From Pseudoalteromonas arctica (GTDB lineage Bacteria > Pseudomonadota > Gammaproteobacteria > Enterobacterales > Alteromonadaceae), in NCBI RefSeq assembly GCF_012927645.1, contig NZ_JABBMT010000022.1:1-61924 (forward strand): a DNA stretch of 61,924 bases, read 5' to 3'. The notes below the pieces were generated by a model. It did no database searches and had not been told where the DNA came from. It worked only from the letters and a program-made list of their open reading frames with translations. The translations under genes were made by a program, and so were the position numbers. Of the stretch, positions 37,920 to 47,152 are shown piece by piece (the stretch's first letter is position 1; the number at the start of each line of letters is the position of its first letter).

Positions 37920-38756
37920 TTAGTGTTTGAATTTTCTAATTTGTACAATCATGCCCATTTTAGGGTGATCAAAATAATGAATATCGCCACTTATCACCCG
38001 TTTGAATTGTGAGAACCGAGCGTGCTGGATCTCACCAGTGGCTTGAATTTCATTGATATCAAAACTGGCATTAATAAATAAATAATGGCGCAAGTAAATA
38101 TTAAAACTGCCATCTAATTCCCATTTATCTGCATTTTTCTCAATTGCAGGGGTAATGCGCTGCTTGGGATTGACGACACTAATAAAGTCATTATTTGTAT
38201 ACTGGGGTGTTTGTGCAATAACAGGTACGCGTAATAATTTACCACCAAACAGTTTAATGTTTTCAGAGCGAGATCGGCTCGCGCCTTCAAAACGCCATCC
38301 TGTATGAAGTATCGGTTTGAGTCCTTTTCGCGCCAGCGTTTGCTGTTGTGATATAAACTGTAGCTGTTCGGGAGCAAGTAAGTAGGTTTGCTGCATATCG
38401 TCTTTAGCTGGTGCCAATGGGCTCAGTGGCAGTGCTGAGTAACTGTGTAGGTAGTCAATACTGTCATTACATAAATTAGACCGACTGGCACGAATCACAG
38501 AATCGGTTAATGACTGTGAATTAAAGCGAGAGTCGCCGTTAATACACTCTTGTTTAGCTTGCGCAGTATAGAGTGGTGTCAGCAAATCAAGGCTGCGTTT
38601 TGCCTTGATAGGCTCTTGTTCTAAGCTAAAATCTTCTTGCAAATAAGGGGCAGGGCGCTGTTTGAATATCAATACTTCTACTTCAAACCAACGTTCTGCA
38701 AATACTGTGCTACTAAATACACAACACAGTAGGATAAGAGATTTTTTAAGCAACAT
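37920..38756 (-). CDS. csiV: CsiV-like periplasmic protein
   Basis: The 278-aa protein has a signal peptide (to about residue 20, SSTVFA) and then RWFEVEVLIFKQ, the start typical of CsiV, a peptidoglycan-associated protein first studied in Vibrio fischeri/V. cholerae. It ends with FDHPKMGMIVQIRKF. Its ATG overlaps the mfd stop (TAATG); the mfd-csiV link is common in the group. Confidence 0.85.
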   Translation of the reverse strand: MLLKKSLILLCCVFSSTVFAERWFEVEVLIFKQRPAPYLQEDFSLEQEPIKAKRSLDLLTPLYTAQAKQECINGDSRFNSQSLTDSVIRASRSNLCNDSIDYLHSYSALPLSPLAPAKDDMQQTYLLAPEQLQFISQQQTLARKGLKPILHTGWRFEGASRSRSENIKLFGGKLLRVPVIAQTPQYTNNDFISVVNPKQRITPAIEKNADKWELDGSFNIYLRHYLFINASFDINEIQATGEIQHARFSQFKRVISGDIHYFDHPKMGMIVQIRKFKH

Positions 38757-41700
38757 TAATGGCTAACCTTTTTTTCGAAATCTGCAATCATTGCAGTGAC
38801 CATTTTTAAGCGTTCACGGGCATTCGCCTCATTGATCGCAAAGCGCAACTTATTTGCACCATCCATTTTATACACCTTAGGTGCACTTTGTATCAAACCT
38901 ATAATGAAGCTAGGGTTAACCTTAGTATGTTGACTAAACTCAAAATAGCCACCTTTTGGATTTGCTTCAATTTTTTTGATGCCTAATTCGCTGGCTTTGA
39001 GTTTCAGTTGTTGCAAGCTAAAGAGGTTTTTAGTGGCATCAGGCAGCAAGCCGAAGCGATCAATCAGCTCGACTTGTAATTCGTCCATATCATCTAGGTT
39101 AGCGCAACTGGCAACCCGTTTGTAAATACCAAGTCGCGCATTTACATCGTGAATATAATCTTCAGGGAGTAAAGCGGCTAATTTTAAGTCCACTTCACTT
39201 TGTTGTTGTAGCAAGTTATCAAGAGTCGGCTCTTTGCCTTCACGAAGCGACTTTACAGCTTGCTCAAGCATTTCCATATATAAGCTAAAGCCGATGGTCT
39301 GCATTTGTCCTGATTGATCATCACCAAGTAACTCACCAGCACCACGGATCTCTAAATCGTGGGTTGCGAGTGCAAAGCCGGCACCTAAATCTTCCAGCGA
39401 CTCGATGGCTTCAAGGCGTTTTACCGCATCTTTCGACAGCCCTTTAGAGTTGCCGGTTAATAAATAAGCATAAGCTTGATGATGGCTGCGACCAACACGG
39501 CCGCGAAGTTGGTGTAATTGTGCTAACCCCAGTTTATCGGCTCTATCCATAATAATTGTATTGGCTGTGGGGATATCAATTCCCGTTTCGATGATGGTAG
39601 TACATACGAGTACATTGTATTTCTGGTGGTAAAACTCGCTCATTAGTTGCTCTAAATCGCGTTCGCGCATTTGGCCATGGGCAGAAGCGACGCTTGCCTC
39701 TGGCACCCATTCGCTAATTTCTGCTGCTACGCGATCAATAGTTTCAACGTTATTATGCAAAAAATATACTTGTCCGCCGCGTTTAATTTCACGTAATACA
39801 GCTTCTCTGATCAAATCTGCGTCGCGCTGGCGAACAAAGGTCTTCACCGCTAAACGCTTGGCAGGCGGTGTGGCGATGATTGATAAGTCGCGCATGCCAC
39901 TCATCGCCATATTTAAAGTACGTGGGATAGGCGTTGCAGTGAGCGTTAATATATCAACATCGGCACGCAGCGATTTTATTTTTTCTTTTTGACGTACCCC
40001 AAAACGGTGTTCTTCATCGACAATAAGCAAGCCGAGATCTTTAAAAATAATATCTGCTTGGATCAGTTTATGTGTGCCAATGACAATATCTAAGGTGCCT
40101 TTGGCCATTTTTTCAAGCGTGTCTTTTTGCTCTTTAGGTGAATTAAAGCGGGACAAAACACCGACTTCAATAGGTAAGTCGGCAAATCGGTCTTTAAAGT
40201 TTTCAAAGTGTTGCTGTGCAAGCAAGGTAGTTGGTACTAAAACGGCTACTTGTTTATTGTCATTTACAGCCACAAAGGCGGCGCGCATGGCAACTTCAGT
40301 TTTACCAAAGCCAACATCACCACACACTAACCTATCCATTGCTTGGTTACTTTGCATATCACCTAAAACGGCTTCAATAGCGTTACGTTGATCGTCAGTT
40401 TCTTCAAATGGGAACCCATCACTAAATACCCGATAAGCAGCACCATCAAGGGCAAATGCATTACCAGCTTTTGCTTGGCGCTGGGCGTAAATATCAAGTA
40501 ATTCAGCGGCCACATCACGTACCTTTTCAGCAGCGCGTTTTTTCGCTTTTTCCCACGCATCAGATCCCAGTTTATGTAGCGGGGCACTGGCTTCTTCGCC
40601 ACCAGAATAACGACTGAGCATATGCAGGGCTGACACTGGCACATATAACTTTGCTTCATTGGCATAGGTAATGGTTACAAACTCAGTGATCAGACCCGCC
40701 GCATCAATCGTTTGCAAGCCTTGATAGCGACCTACACCGTGATCTAGATGCACAATCGGTTGACCTGCTTTAAGTTCAGCTAAGTTACGGATGAGCGCAT
40801 CTTGGCTGGCTTCGTATTTATGTTTACGACGGCGACGCTGGGATACTTTAATGCCAAGTAATTCTTGTTCAGTAACAATGGATAATACGGGCTTTGTACC
40901 AAGTACCACACTTTGTTCTAGTGGACTGACAATTAAGCCAACATCGCTACTACTATTTACAAATTCATCGAATGATGAAAACTCTTTAAACTTTAAGCCG
41001 CTGGGTTTAAGTATAGCGAGCAGAGATTCACGGCGACCATCGGATTCAACCGACAATAAAATACGACCTTTTTGTTTCTTTTGCGCTGTTACATAATTTA
41101 TAAATGCTTGATAAGATTCATGTAGTTTATGATCAATGCGTATTGGGGGTAACTCGCTGGTGACTAGATTTTTATTACCTGCTTTTGTTGCAAGTTTTGT
41201 TTGCGATAAACGAATGCGAGCAAAGTTGCCTAAATTTTCAAATAACTCATTAATTGGTTGATAAAGTGCAACAGGCTCAAGTAACGGGCGCAGTGGATCG
41301 ACTCGACGGTTTTCATAACGCACATTAATATCATGCCAAAAATGCTCTGCAGCATCTTCTAAATCTCCCAGTTGCATCACTGTTGTAGTAACTGGTAAAT
41401 AATTAAAGATGGTGGCTAATTGCTCAAAAAACAGCGGCATATAATATTCGATACCAGCAGGCCAATTGCCTTTGGTCACTTGCATATACACGGAATCTTG
41501 CGATGAACTGGCACCAAATTTTTCACGGTAGTTTATTCTAAAGCGTTCAATATCAGCTTCATTAGTTGGGAACTCATGAGCAGGTAGTAATTCAATTTTA
41601 TCGACTTTTTCATCCGAGCGCTGACTTTCAACATCAAATAAACGAATGGTATCCAGTTCGTCATCAAAAAAATCGAGTCTAAATGGATGCGGACTGCCCA

Positions 41701-42229
41701 TTGGATATAAATCAACAATCGAGCCTCGAATGGCGTATTCACCATGCTCCATGACTTGTTGCACATGTAAATAGCCTGCTTGCTCTAAATTACTACGCAG
41801 TTGATGGGTATCGAGAATATCACCCACTTTAAAATTAAGTGTAGAGCCATAAATAAACGAGGCCGGGGCTGTACGCAGCATTAACGTAGATACAGGTACA
41901 ATTAATACGCTTTGTTGCTCTTTTTTTAGTGTATTAAGGGTCGCTAAACGTGACGAAATAATATCTTGGTGCGGCGAGAAGTGATCATACGGCAGGGTTT
42001 CCCAGTCAGGAAACACCATCACTGGGTGATCAGGTAATAAATAATCAAGTTCCGTCTCTAAGCGCAGCGCACTGGGTGTATCTGGGGTAACAATCAGCAC
42101 TAAGCTGTCTTGTTGTTTCACCCCTTGGGCAATAGCGATACTTAACCCGCTACCGGTGAGTTGCCCCCATTGAATTTTATCTTTTTGAGATTTTACCCAA
42201 GGCAAGGCTGCCCATTGCGCAAACGCCAT
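38756..42229 (-). CDS. mfd: Transcription-repair coupling factor
   Basis: Mfd removes RNA polymerase stalled at DNA damage and recruits UvrA. The 1157-aa protein has UvrB-like N-terminal domains, the RNA polymerase interaction domain (around PIVHLDHGVGRYQGL), and the helicase motor with GDVGFGKTEVAMRAAF (Walker A), DEEHRFG, TATPIPRTL and QLRGRVGRS, then the C-terminal TRCF domain. GGAG lies before the ATG. Length matches E. coli Mfd. Confidence 0.97.
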   Translation of the reverse strand: MAFAQWAALPWVKSQKDKIQWGQLTGSGLSIAIAQGVKQQDSLVLIVTPDTPSALRLETELDYLLPDHPVMVFPDWETLPYDHFSPHQDIISSRLATLNTLKKEQQSVLIVPVSTLMLRTAPASFIYGSTLNFKVGDILDTHQLRSNLEQAGYLHVQQVMEHGEYAIRGSIVDLYPMGSPHPFRLDFFDDELDTIRLFDVESQRSDEKVDKIELLPAHEFPTNEADIERFRINYREKFGASSSQDSVYMQVTKGNWPAGIEYYMPLFFEQLATIFNYLPVTTTVMQLGDLEDAAEHFWHDINVRYENRRVDPLRPLLEPVALYQPINELFENLGNFARIRLSQTKLATKAGNKNLVTSELPPIRIDHKLHESYQAFINYVTAQKKQKGRILLSVESDGRRESLLAILKPSGLKFKEFSSFDEFVNSSSDVGLIVSPLEQSVVLGTKPVLSIVTEQELLGIKVSQRRRRKHKYEASQDALIRNLAELKAGQPIVHLDHGVGRYQGLQTIDAAGLITEFVTITYANEAKLYVPVSALHMLSRYSGGEEASAPLHKLGSDAWEKAKKRAAEKVRDVAAELLDIYAQRQAKAGNAFALDGAAYRVFSDGFPFEETDDQRNAIEAVLGDMQSNQAMDRLVCGDVGFGKTEVAMRAAFVAVNDNKQVAVLVPTTLLAQQHFENFKDRFADLPIEVGVLSRFNSPKEQKDTLEKMAKGTLDIVIGTHKLIQADIIFKDLGLLIVDEEHRFGVRQKEKIKSLRADVDILTLTATPIPRTLNMAMSGMRDLSIIATPPAKRLAVKTFVRQRDADLIREAVLREIKRGGQVYFLHNNVETIDRVAAEISEWVPEASVASAHGQMRERDLEQLMSEFYHQKYNVLVCTTIIETGIDIPTANTIIMDRADKLGLAQLHQLRGRVGRSHHQAYAYLLTGNSKGLSKDAVKRLEAIESLEDLGAGFALATHDLEIRGAGELLGDDQSGQMQTIGFSLYMEMLEQAVKSLREGKEPTLDNLLQQQSEVDLKLAALLPEDYIHDVNARLGIYKRVASCANLDDMDELQVELIDRFGLLPDATKNLFSLQQLKLKASELGIKKIEANPKGGYFEFSQHTKVNPSFIIGLIQSAPKVYKMDGANKLRFAINEANARERLKMVTAMIADFEKKVSH

Positions 42230-42273
42230 TTACTACTCCTTTAATGCGCCGTAACTGAGGCGCTAATTTATTC

Positions 42274-43167
42274 TTAATCGCGATATATTTTGGTTAAGTC
42301 GTGGTAATGATCTATACGACGGTCGCGTAGGTACGGCCAAATGCGTCGTACGTTTTCACAGCGCTGTTGGTCAAGTTCTACAATTAATAATTGTTCATCG
42401 GTATTATTTGCTTCTACTAATAGCTCACCTTGTGGACCAGCAATAAATGAATTGCCCCAAAATACAATGCCCTCGCTTTGCTCACTTGGATCACTTTCAT
42501 GACCGACACGGTTACAACTTATAACAGGTACACCGTTGGCAACGGCATGTGCTCGTTGCGAAATTACCCAGGCATCTTTTTGACGGGTTTTTTCGCCTTC
42601 GTCATCACGCGGATCCCAGCCAATTGCGGTTGGGTAAATTAATAGCTCAGCACCGGCCATTGCCATTAAACGCGCAGCCTCTGGAAACCATTGATCCCAA
42701 CACACTAAAACACCAAGTTTACCGACAGAAGTTTGAATTGGCTGAAAACCTAAATCACCTGGCGTGAAATAAAACTTTTCGTAAAAACCTGGATCGTCAG
42801 GAATATGCATTTTACGGTATTTACCCGCAATAGTGCCGTCTTTTTCAAGCACTACCGCAGTATTGTGATACAGACCTGTGGCGCGTTTTTCAAATAATGA
42901 GGCAACAATAACAATGCTTAATTCTTTTGCAAGCTCAGCTAAAGTGTCGCTACTTGGGCCAGGAATAGTCTCTGCCAAATCAAATACATCAACATCTTCG
43001 GTTTGACAAAAGTACAGACTGCGATGTAATTCTTGTAACACTACCAGTTGTGCGCCTTGACTTGCGGCATCACGAATACCGGCAATTGATTTTACCATAT
43101 TTTGTGCGACATCATCACTGTTACTTTGCTGCACTAAGGCAACGGTTAAATTTACAGGGCTGCTCAT
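42274..43167 (-). CDS. aguB: N-carbamoylputrescine amidase
   Basis: This nitrilase-family enzyme turns N-carbamoylputrescine into putrescine. The 297-aa protein has the Glu-Lys-Cys triad: LQELHRSLYF, KYRKMHIPDD, VLVCWDQWFPEAARLM. Its ATG overlaps the aguA stop (ATGA), so the two enzymes of agmatine breakdown are made together. Confidence 0.94.
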   Translation of the reverse strand: MSSPVNLTVALVQQSNSDDVAQNMVKSIAGIRDAASQGAQLVVLQELHRSLYFCQTEDVDVFDLAETIPGPSSDTLAELAKELSIVIVASLFEKRATGLYHNTAVVLEKDGTIAGKYRKMHIPDDPGFYEKFYFTPGDLGFQPIQTSVGKLGVLVCWDQWFPEAARLMAMAGAELLIYPTAIGWDPRDDEGEKTRQKDAWVISQRAHAVANGVPVISCNRVGHESDPSEQSEGIVFWGNSFIAGPQGELLVEANNTDEQLLIVELDQQRCENVRRIWPYLRDRRIDHYHDLTKIYRD

Positions 43168-44219
43168 AATGATGCTCCAGCTAAAAATCCACGGGGTAAT
43201 TGCATTGTAATGCAGTGTAAACTACCAAATTGATGAATAATTGGTAAGCAGTTTACGGCTATTATTTTATGCTCAGGGTAGGCCGTTTGAATTTGTGCTA
43301 AGGCTAATTCGTCATTGGCATCAGCATAAATAGGCACAAGTACAGCGCCATTAATGATTAAATAATTTGCGTAGGTGGCAGGTAACCTGTCGCCATCATC
43401 ATTAAATACGGCTTTTGGCCATGGTAAATCAATTAAGGTATAAGGTTTACCTGTTGTTGTTTTAAAGCCTTGTAACTGCTTTTCCATGGCAGCGAGAGCG
43501 CTGAAGTGTTGGTCAGTTTTATCATCACACTTTACATACACTAAGGTATCATTGGGCGCAAAGCGCACTAAAGTGTCGATATGACTGTCAGTATCGTCAC
43601 CGGCTAAATAGCCATGATCAACCCATAAAAAGTCGCTTGCGCCAAGTTGCTCACGTAAGCACTGTTCAATGTCTTGTTGGGTTAGGTCTGGATTACGATT
43701 TGGATTAAGTAAACATTCACTGGTGGTCAATAATACACCGTGTTGATCAATCTCTACACCGCCCCCTTCAAGAACCAAATCAAGCGCTTGGTATTGATTG
43801 CGCGTATCGGCAAGTTGTTTAACCAGTACCGCATTAATTTTATTATCTAATTCACTGGTAAATTTATTGCCCCAGCCATTAAAGATAAAATCAACAATTT
43901 TTAGTTGGCTATTATCAGCAATTGCGGCGCAAGTTAATGGGCCATGATCACGTGCCCACGTATCGTTACAGGGAGTAACAACGAAATGCACGCGGCTCAA
44001 ATCAACAGCGTGATTACGCAATAATTGGCTAATGTGTGTTTTTAAGGCTTCATCATGGGCGATGATCACTAATTGCTCAGCATTACAAATATGCTGACAT
44101 AATTGCACGTATACAGGCTCTACAGCGGTTAAATTATCGCACCAATCAGTGGCTTGGTGTGGCCAAGTGAGCATAACGGCGTCTTGCTCAGCCCATTCGG
44201 GTAAAAGTCTAAAGTTCAT
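43164..44219 (-). CDS. aguA: Agmatine deiminase
   Basis: AguA converts agmatine to N-carbamoylputrescine and ammonia. The protein is 351 aa from the ATG at 44219 (MNFRLLPEWAEQDAVMLTWP). It has WARDHGPLTC with catalytic Asp/His, VLEGGGVEID, and the catalytic Cys near the end in FGSLHCITMQLPRG. The ribosome site is weak. Together with aguB it gives a two-step route from agmatine to putrescine. Confidence 0.94.
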   Translation of the reverse strand: MNFRLLPEWAEQDAVMLTWPHQATDWCDNLTAVEPVYVQLCQHICNAEQLVIIAHDEALKTHISQLLRNHAVDLSRVHFVVTPCNDTWARDHGPLTCAAIADNSQLKIVDFIFNGWGNKFTSELDNKINAVLVKQLADTRNQYQALDLVLEGGGVEIDQHGVLLTTSECLLNPNRNPDLTQQDIEQCLREQLGASDFLWVDHGYLAGDDTDSHIDTLVRFAPNDTLVYVKCDDKTDQHFSALAAMEKQLQGFKTTTGKPYTLIDLPWPKAVFNDDGDRLPATYANYLIINGAVLVPIYADANDELALAQIQTAYPEHKIIAVNCLPIIHQFGSLHCITMQLPRGFLAGASL

Positions 44220-44306
44220 GAATTTAATAAACAAACAAAGGTGCAGTTAGTTTAGCATTTCAACTATAGCCAAGCCACTTCAAAATGAGGGTTGCTAGTA
44301 CCTATA

Positions 44307-44939
44307 TTATTCTGGTTTTGTTGGCTCTGCTGTGTCTTGGTTATCAAAGTTGTCGCTTTCATGCTGCAGCAGCTGACGCTTTTTCAGTTGTCTGGTTTGT
44401 GCATGTAAACTAGCACGTACCACAAGTTCTTGGTCAGTATCGCGGATAGCTTTAAAAAGTAGGGTGTATTGGTAGTGTTCATCGTCAATCTTATTAACCG
44501 CAACGACCTCGGTGTAACAATAAATAGCAGAGGCTTCATGCTGTAAGAATAACTTAGTGCGAAATGCTTGGCCAATAGAGTAGGCTTTTGTATCGGTTAG
44601 TTTGATACCGCCACCGCCGTAGCTATCACAATAAATAGCGTTATCTTCAGGTTGCTCTGAGGCTAATATATGACTCATGATCAAGTCGATTTTACGCGAT
44701 TGTGCGTGTAAAAATACGGCAAGCTCTTGCGCTAAGTCACCAAGGCTACGCAATGGTCTTAACGAGCTTTGTTCCAGTTCACTGACCTCATTGGCTAATT
44801 TAAATAATGGTGGGATATCTGCTTCTAATTGCGCTAAGGTGGTGGGAACTTTGTTATCGTCAACAGCAAATAAATTTACTCGATTACTTTCATCAATCTG
44901 AAAGTACTGCTCAAACTCGGTTAATTTTTCACTATTCAT
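44307..44939 (-). CDS. PilZ-like domain protein
   Basis: The 210-aa protein has a helical N-terminal half (about 1-95) and a C-terminal half that reads as a PilZ fold (CDSYGGGGIKLTDTKAYSIGQ, about 105-125, then AIYCYTEVVAVNKIDDEHYQYTLLF). The c-di-GMP motif D/NxSxxG is present only in altered form (DSYGGGG), and a clear RxxxR is not obvious, so binding is uncertain. GGAG is before the ATG. It is alone, upstream of a decayed efflux gene. Confidence 0.6.
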   Translation of the reverse strand: MNSEKLTEFEQYFQIDESNRVNLFAVDDNKVPTTLAQLEADIPPLFKLANEVSELEQSSLRPLRSLGDLAQELAVFLHAQSRKIDLIMSHILASEQPEDNAIYCDSYGGGGIKLTDTKAYSIGQAFRTKLFLQHEASAIYCYTEVVAVNKIDDEHYQYTLLFKAIRDTDQELVVRASLHAQTRQLKKRQLLQHESDNFDNQDTAEPTKPE

Positions 44940-45015
44940 AATAAGGCTCCTCGACGCAATAGATTAATAGTAGCGCCGACAGCATAAAATTGCTAGTTAT
45001 CAAATTACCATAAAA

Positions 45016-45039
45016 AAGGGCAAACTACTGTTTGCCCTT
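45016..45039 (-). terminator. Terminator of the decayed efflux gene
   Basis: A perfect 10-bp stem (AAGGGCAAAC/GTTTGCCCTT, loop TACT) is followed by a T run on the minus strand. Confidence 0.8.
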
Positions 45040-45050
45040 ATATTTTCAGC

Positions 45051-45314
45051 TGAACTTAAATCATAAATTCGTCCAATGTCATCAGGGTTCATTTCTAAAT
45101 TCAGCTGGGCTTGTTTTAACGTAACTATCGCGGCTGCTAACGTGGTGTTAGCGACATTTTGGGTGGAACTGGCGTTATCGTAATCCCGTTGTGAGATCGA
45201 TTTCTCAGCACGTAGTTTGACTAATCATTTTACTTTACGTTCGGCTTTAGGTGTTGCACTACAACCTTGTAGAAACAACGAAGCCGAGGTAAATAAGAAT
45301 AAAGATAATTTTGA
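45051..45314 (-). pseudogene. Remnant of an RND efflux membrane-fusion protein (AcrA/MexA type)
   Basis: On the minus strand a lipoprotein signal can be read (KLSLFLFTSASLFLQGCSA, lipobox LQGC) but the start codon is gone. After PKAERKVK there is an in-frame TGA. The same frame continues with EKSISQRDYDNASS and AIVTLKQAQLNLEM, which is the hairpin/lipoyl boundary of membrane-fusion proteins, then stops. Most of the gene is missing. There is no inner membrane pump gene nearby. Confidence 0.75.
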
Positions 45315-45492
45315 TGGTGCTTAACCCATTTAGCTTAGTTAAATATGAGTGTATACCTTAAATTTTTACAGGTATATGGTGGTGTTTATTTTTCATGGTT
45401 TTTTAATAACCACAAAATTAACAAATTGCTTTGTAATTGGCGCTAAAACTCGTACCCTAGGCGTAATAATAATAGCAAGGGTAAAGTTAATA

Positions 45493-46038
45493 ATGACGCG
45501 CAAGCCAGCATTATCTGCAACATTTATTGAGCTGTCTTCACAGTTGCGACGTTTTGTTTCGCGTATAGTACAGCCAGATGACGTGGAAGATATCGTACAA
45601 GAAACCTTTATTAAGAGCTATCAAGCTGATTTAAAACAAGATATTAAATATACGCGCAGTTATATGCTCAAGACTGCCAAGCACTTGGCGCTTAACCACA
45701 TTGCAAAATGGGATAATCAACATTGCGATTCATTAGATACCTCTGATGATTCTCAGCAGTCGTTGAGATCTATGCAGTTAGAAGATGAAGTGACCTCAAA
45801 AGAGCGCTTTTTACTGTTTTGTCGTGCGACTGAGCAACTAAGCCAGCCAGTGCGAAAATGTTTTATTTTAAAGAAAGTATATGGCATGAGCCAAAAAGAA
45901 ATCGCAGCGCAAATGAAGTTAAGTGAAAGTACGGTTGAAAAACACATTGCCAAAGGTTTGTTACAATCTATGCGCTACATGCAGCAACATGAGCACAGTA
46001 GTGCTACTATTGAACCTACCAGGAGGGTGGGAAAATGA
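45493..46038 (+). CDS. FecI-like ECF sigma factor
   Basis: From the ATG at 45493 the protein is 181 aa. Region 2 is seen in RIVQPDDVEDIVQETFIKSY and region 4 in KVYGMSQKEIAAQMKLSESTVEKHIAKGL, as in FecI-type sigma factors that serve cell-surface signalling. The open frame starts earlier (45349), but those 48 codons have no family similarity and AAGGG is near the later ATG. Its stop overlaps the next ATG (ATGA). Confidence 0.92.
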   Translation: MTRKPALSATFIELSSQLRRFVSRIVQPDDVEDIVQETFIKSYQADLKQDIKYTRSYMLKTAKHLALNHIAKWDNQHCDSLDTSDDSQQSLRSMQLEDEVTSKERFLLFCRATEQLSQPVRKCFILKKVYGMSQKEIAAQMKLSESTVEKHIAKGLLQSMRYMQQHEHSSATIEPTRRVGK

Positions 46039-47111
46039 GTAATATTCATCAATTTTCGTCTAAAGATGCTATTCAAGCTGATGCCAGTCGTTGGATAAGT
46101 GCTATGGATAGGGGCTTATCAAAACAAGAGCGTATGCAATTTCAGCACTGGGTGCAACAAAATAAGGCCCATCAAGATGCGGTATTTGAGTTAGCCCAGT
46201 TATGGGATGAACTGAGTGTATTAAATGAGTTGAGCAGCTTATTTCCCAATAAAAACAGTATCAATAAGCCTGTCCATAGAGAAATTAATTTCTCGATTGC
46301 GGCAAGTGTCTTTGCTGCCTTGCTAGTTGCCAGCTTTATATTTGTTGGTATTGAACATTGGCCAACGACACCACAAGAACAAGCCAAGTACAGTAAAATT
46401 TACCGCACCAAAGTGGGTGAGCAAGCAACGTTTGTATTACCTGATAGTACGATTGTGCAGTTAAATACCAATAGCTTATTAGAAGTAGCGTATACAAAAA
46501 ATCGCCGACAACTGATTTTAAGCCGCGGCGAAGGGCGTTTTAATGTTGCTAAAGATGCCGCACGTCCATTTACGGTGATGGCGGGTGATAAGTCATTTAC
46601 CGCATTGGGGACTGTTTTTAATGTGCAACGTAATGCTGCATCTGATCTTGAGCTGCTCGTTACTGAAGGTAAAGTGATGATCACGGATCCTTCGGTTGCC
46701 GTAAATGCTGATGACTTTGTACAATTGCAAAGTGCCAGTAACGATACTGATAGTGTGAAAAAAATTAATGCCAGTATTGTTATCTCTGGCGAAAAAGCAT
46801 TAATCAAAGAAAGTATTACTGAGCCGATCAAACGGTTAACACACGATGATGTACAACGGGATCTTGCATGGCAACAAGGTATACTCATTTTTAATGGCGA
46901 GCCGTTAAGTGAAGCTTTACAAGAAGTAAGTCGCTATACCGCAACACGTTTTGAACTTGCTGATCCTACATTAGCCTCTTTAAAAGTGGCAGGGGTGTTT
47001 AAAGCCGGTGATATTACTGGTTTACTTGATAGCCTGCGCATCAATTTAGCCATTGAGCATGAACGTTTAGGTGAACATATCGTAAGCCTAAAACACGGTG
47101 ATCACAGCTAA
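46035..47111 (+). CDS. FecR-like anti-sigma/signal transducer
   Basis: The 358-aa protein has an N-terminal DUF4880-like part (ASRWISAMDRGLSKQERMQFQHW), one membrane helix (about 90-108, IAASVFAALLVASFIFVGI), a FecR domain (YRTKVGEQATFVLPDSTIVQLNTNS, about 122-230) and a C-terminal part resembling an STN-like region (about 290-358). It relays the signal from the TonB receptor downstream to the sigma factor upstream. Confidence 0.92.
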   Translation: MSNIHQFSSKDAIQADASRWISAMDRGLSKQERMQFQHWVQQNKAHQDAVFELAQLWDELSVLNELSSLFPNKNSINKPVHREINFSIAASVFAALLVASFIFVGIEHWPTTPQEQAKYSKIYRTKVGEQATFVLPDSTIVQLNTNSLLEVAYTKNRRQLILSRGEGRFNVAKDAARPFTVMAGDKSFTALGTVFNVQRNAASDLELLVTEGKVMITDPSVAVNADDFVQLQSASNDTDSVKKINASIVISGEKALIKESITEPIKRLTHDDVQRDLAWQQGILIFNGEPLSEALQEVSRYTATRFELADPTLASLKVAGVFKAGDITGLLDSLRINLAIEHERLGEHIVSLKHGDHS

Positions 47112-47152
47112 GCTATATGCTTGCTCTTTGATTTAAAGTGTCAGAAGTTACA

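Noticed and set aside
39000..42000. Long antisense frames within mfd
   Set aside because: Their composition mirrors the mfd codons; no independent ribosome sites or motifs are seen.
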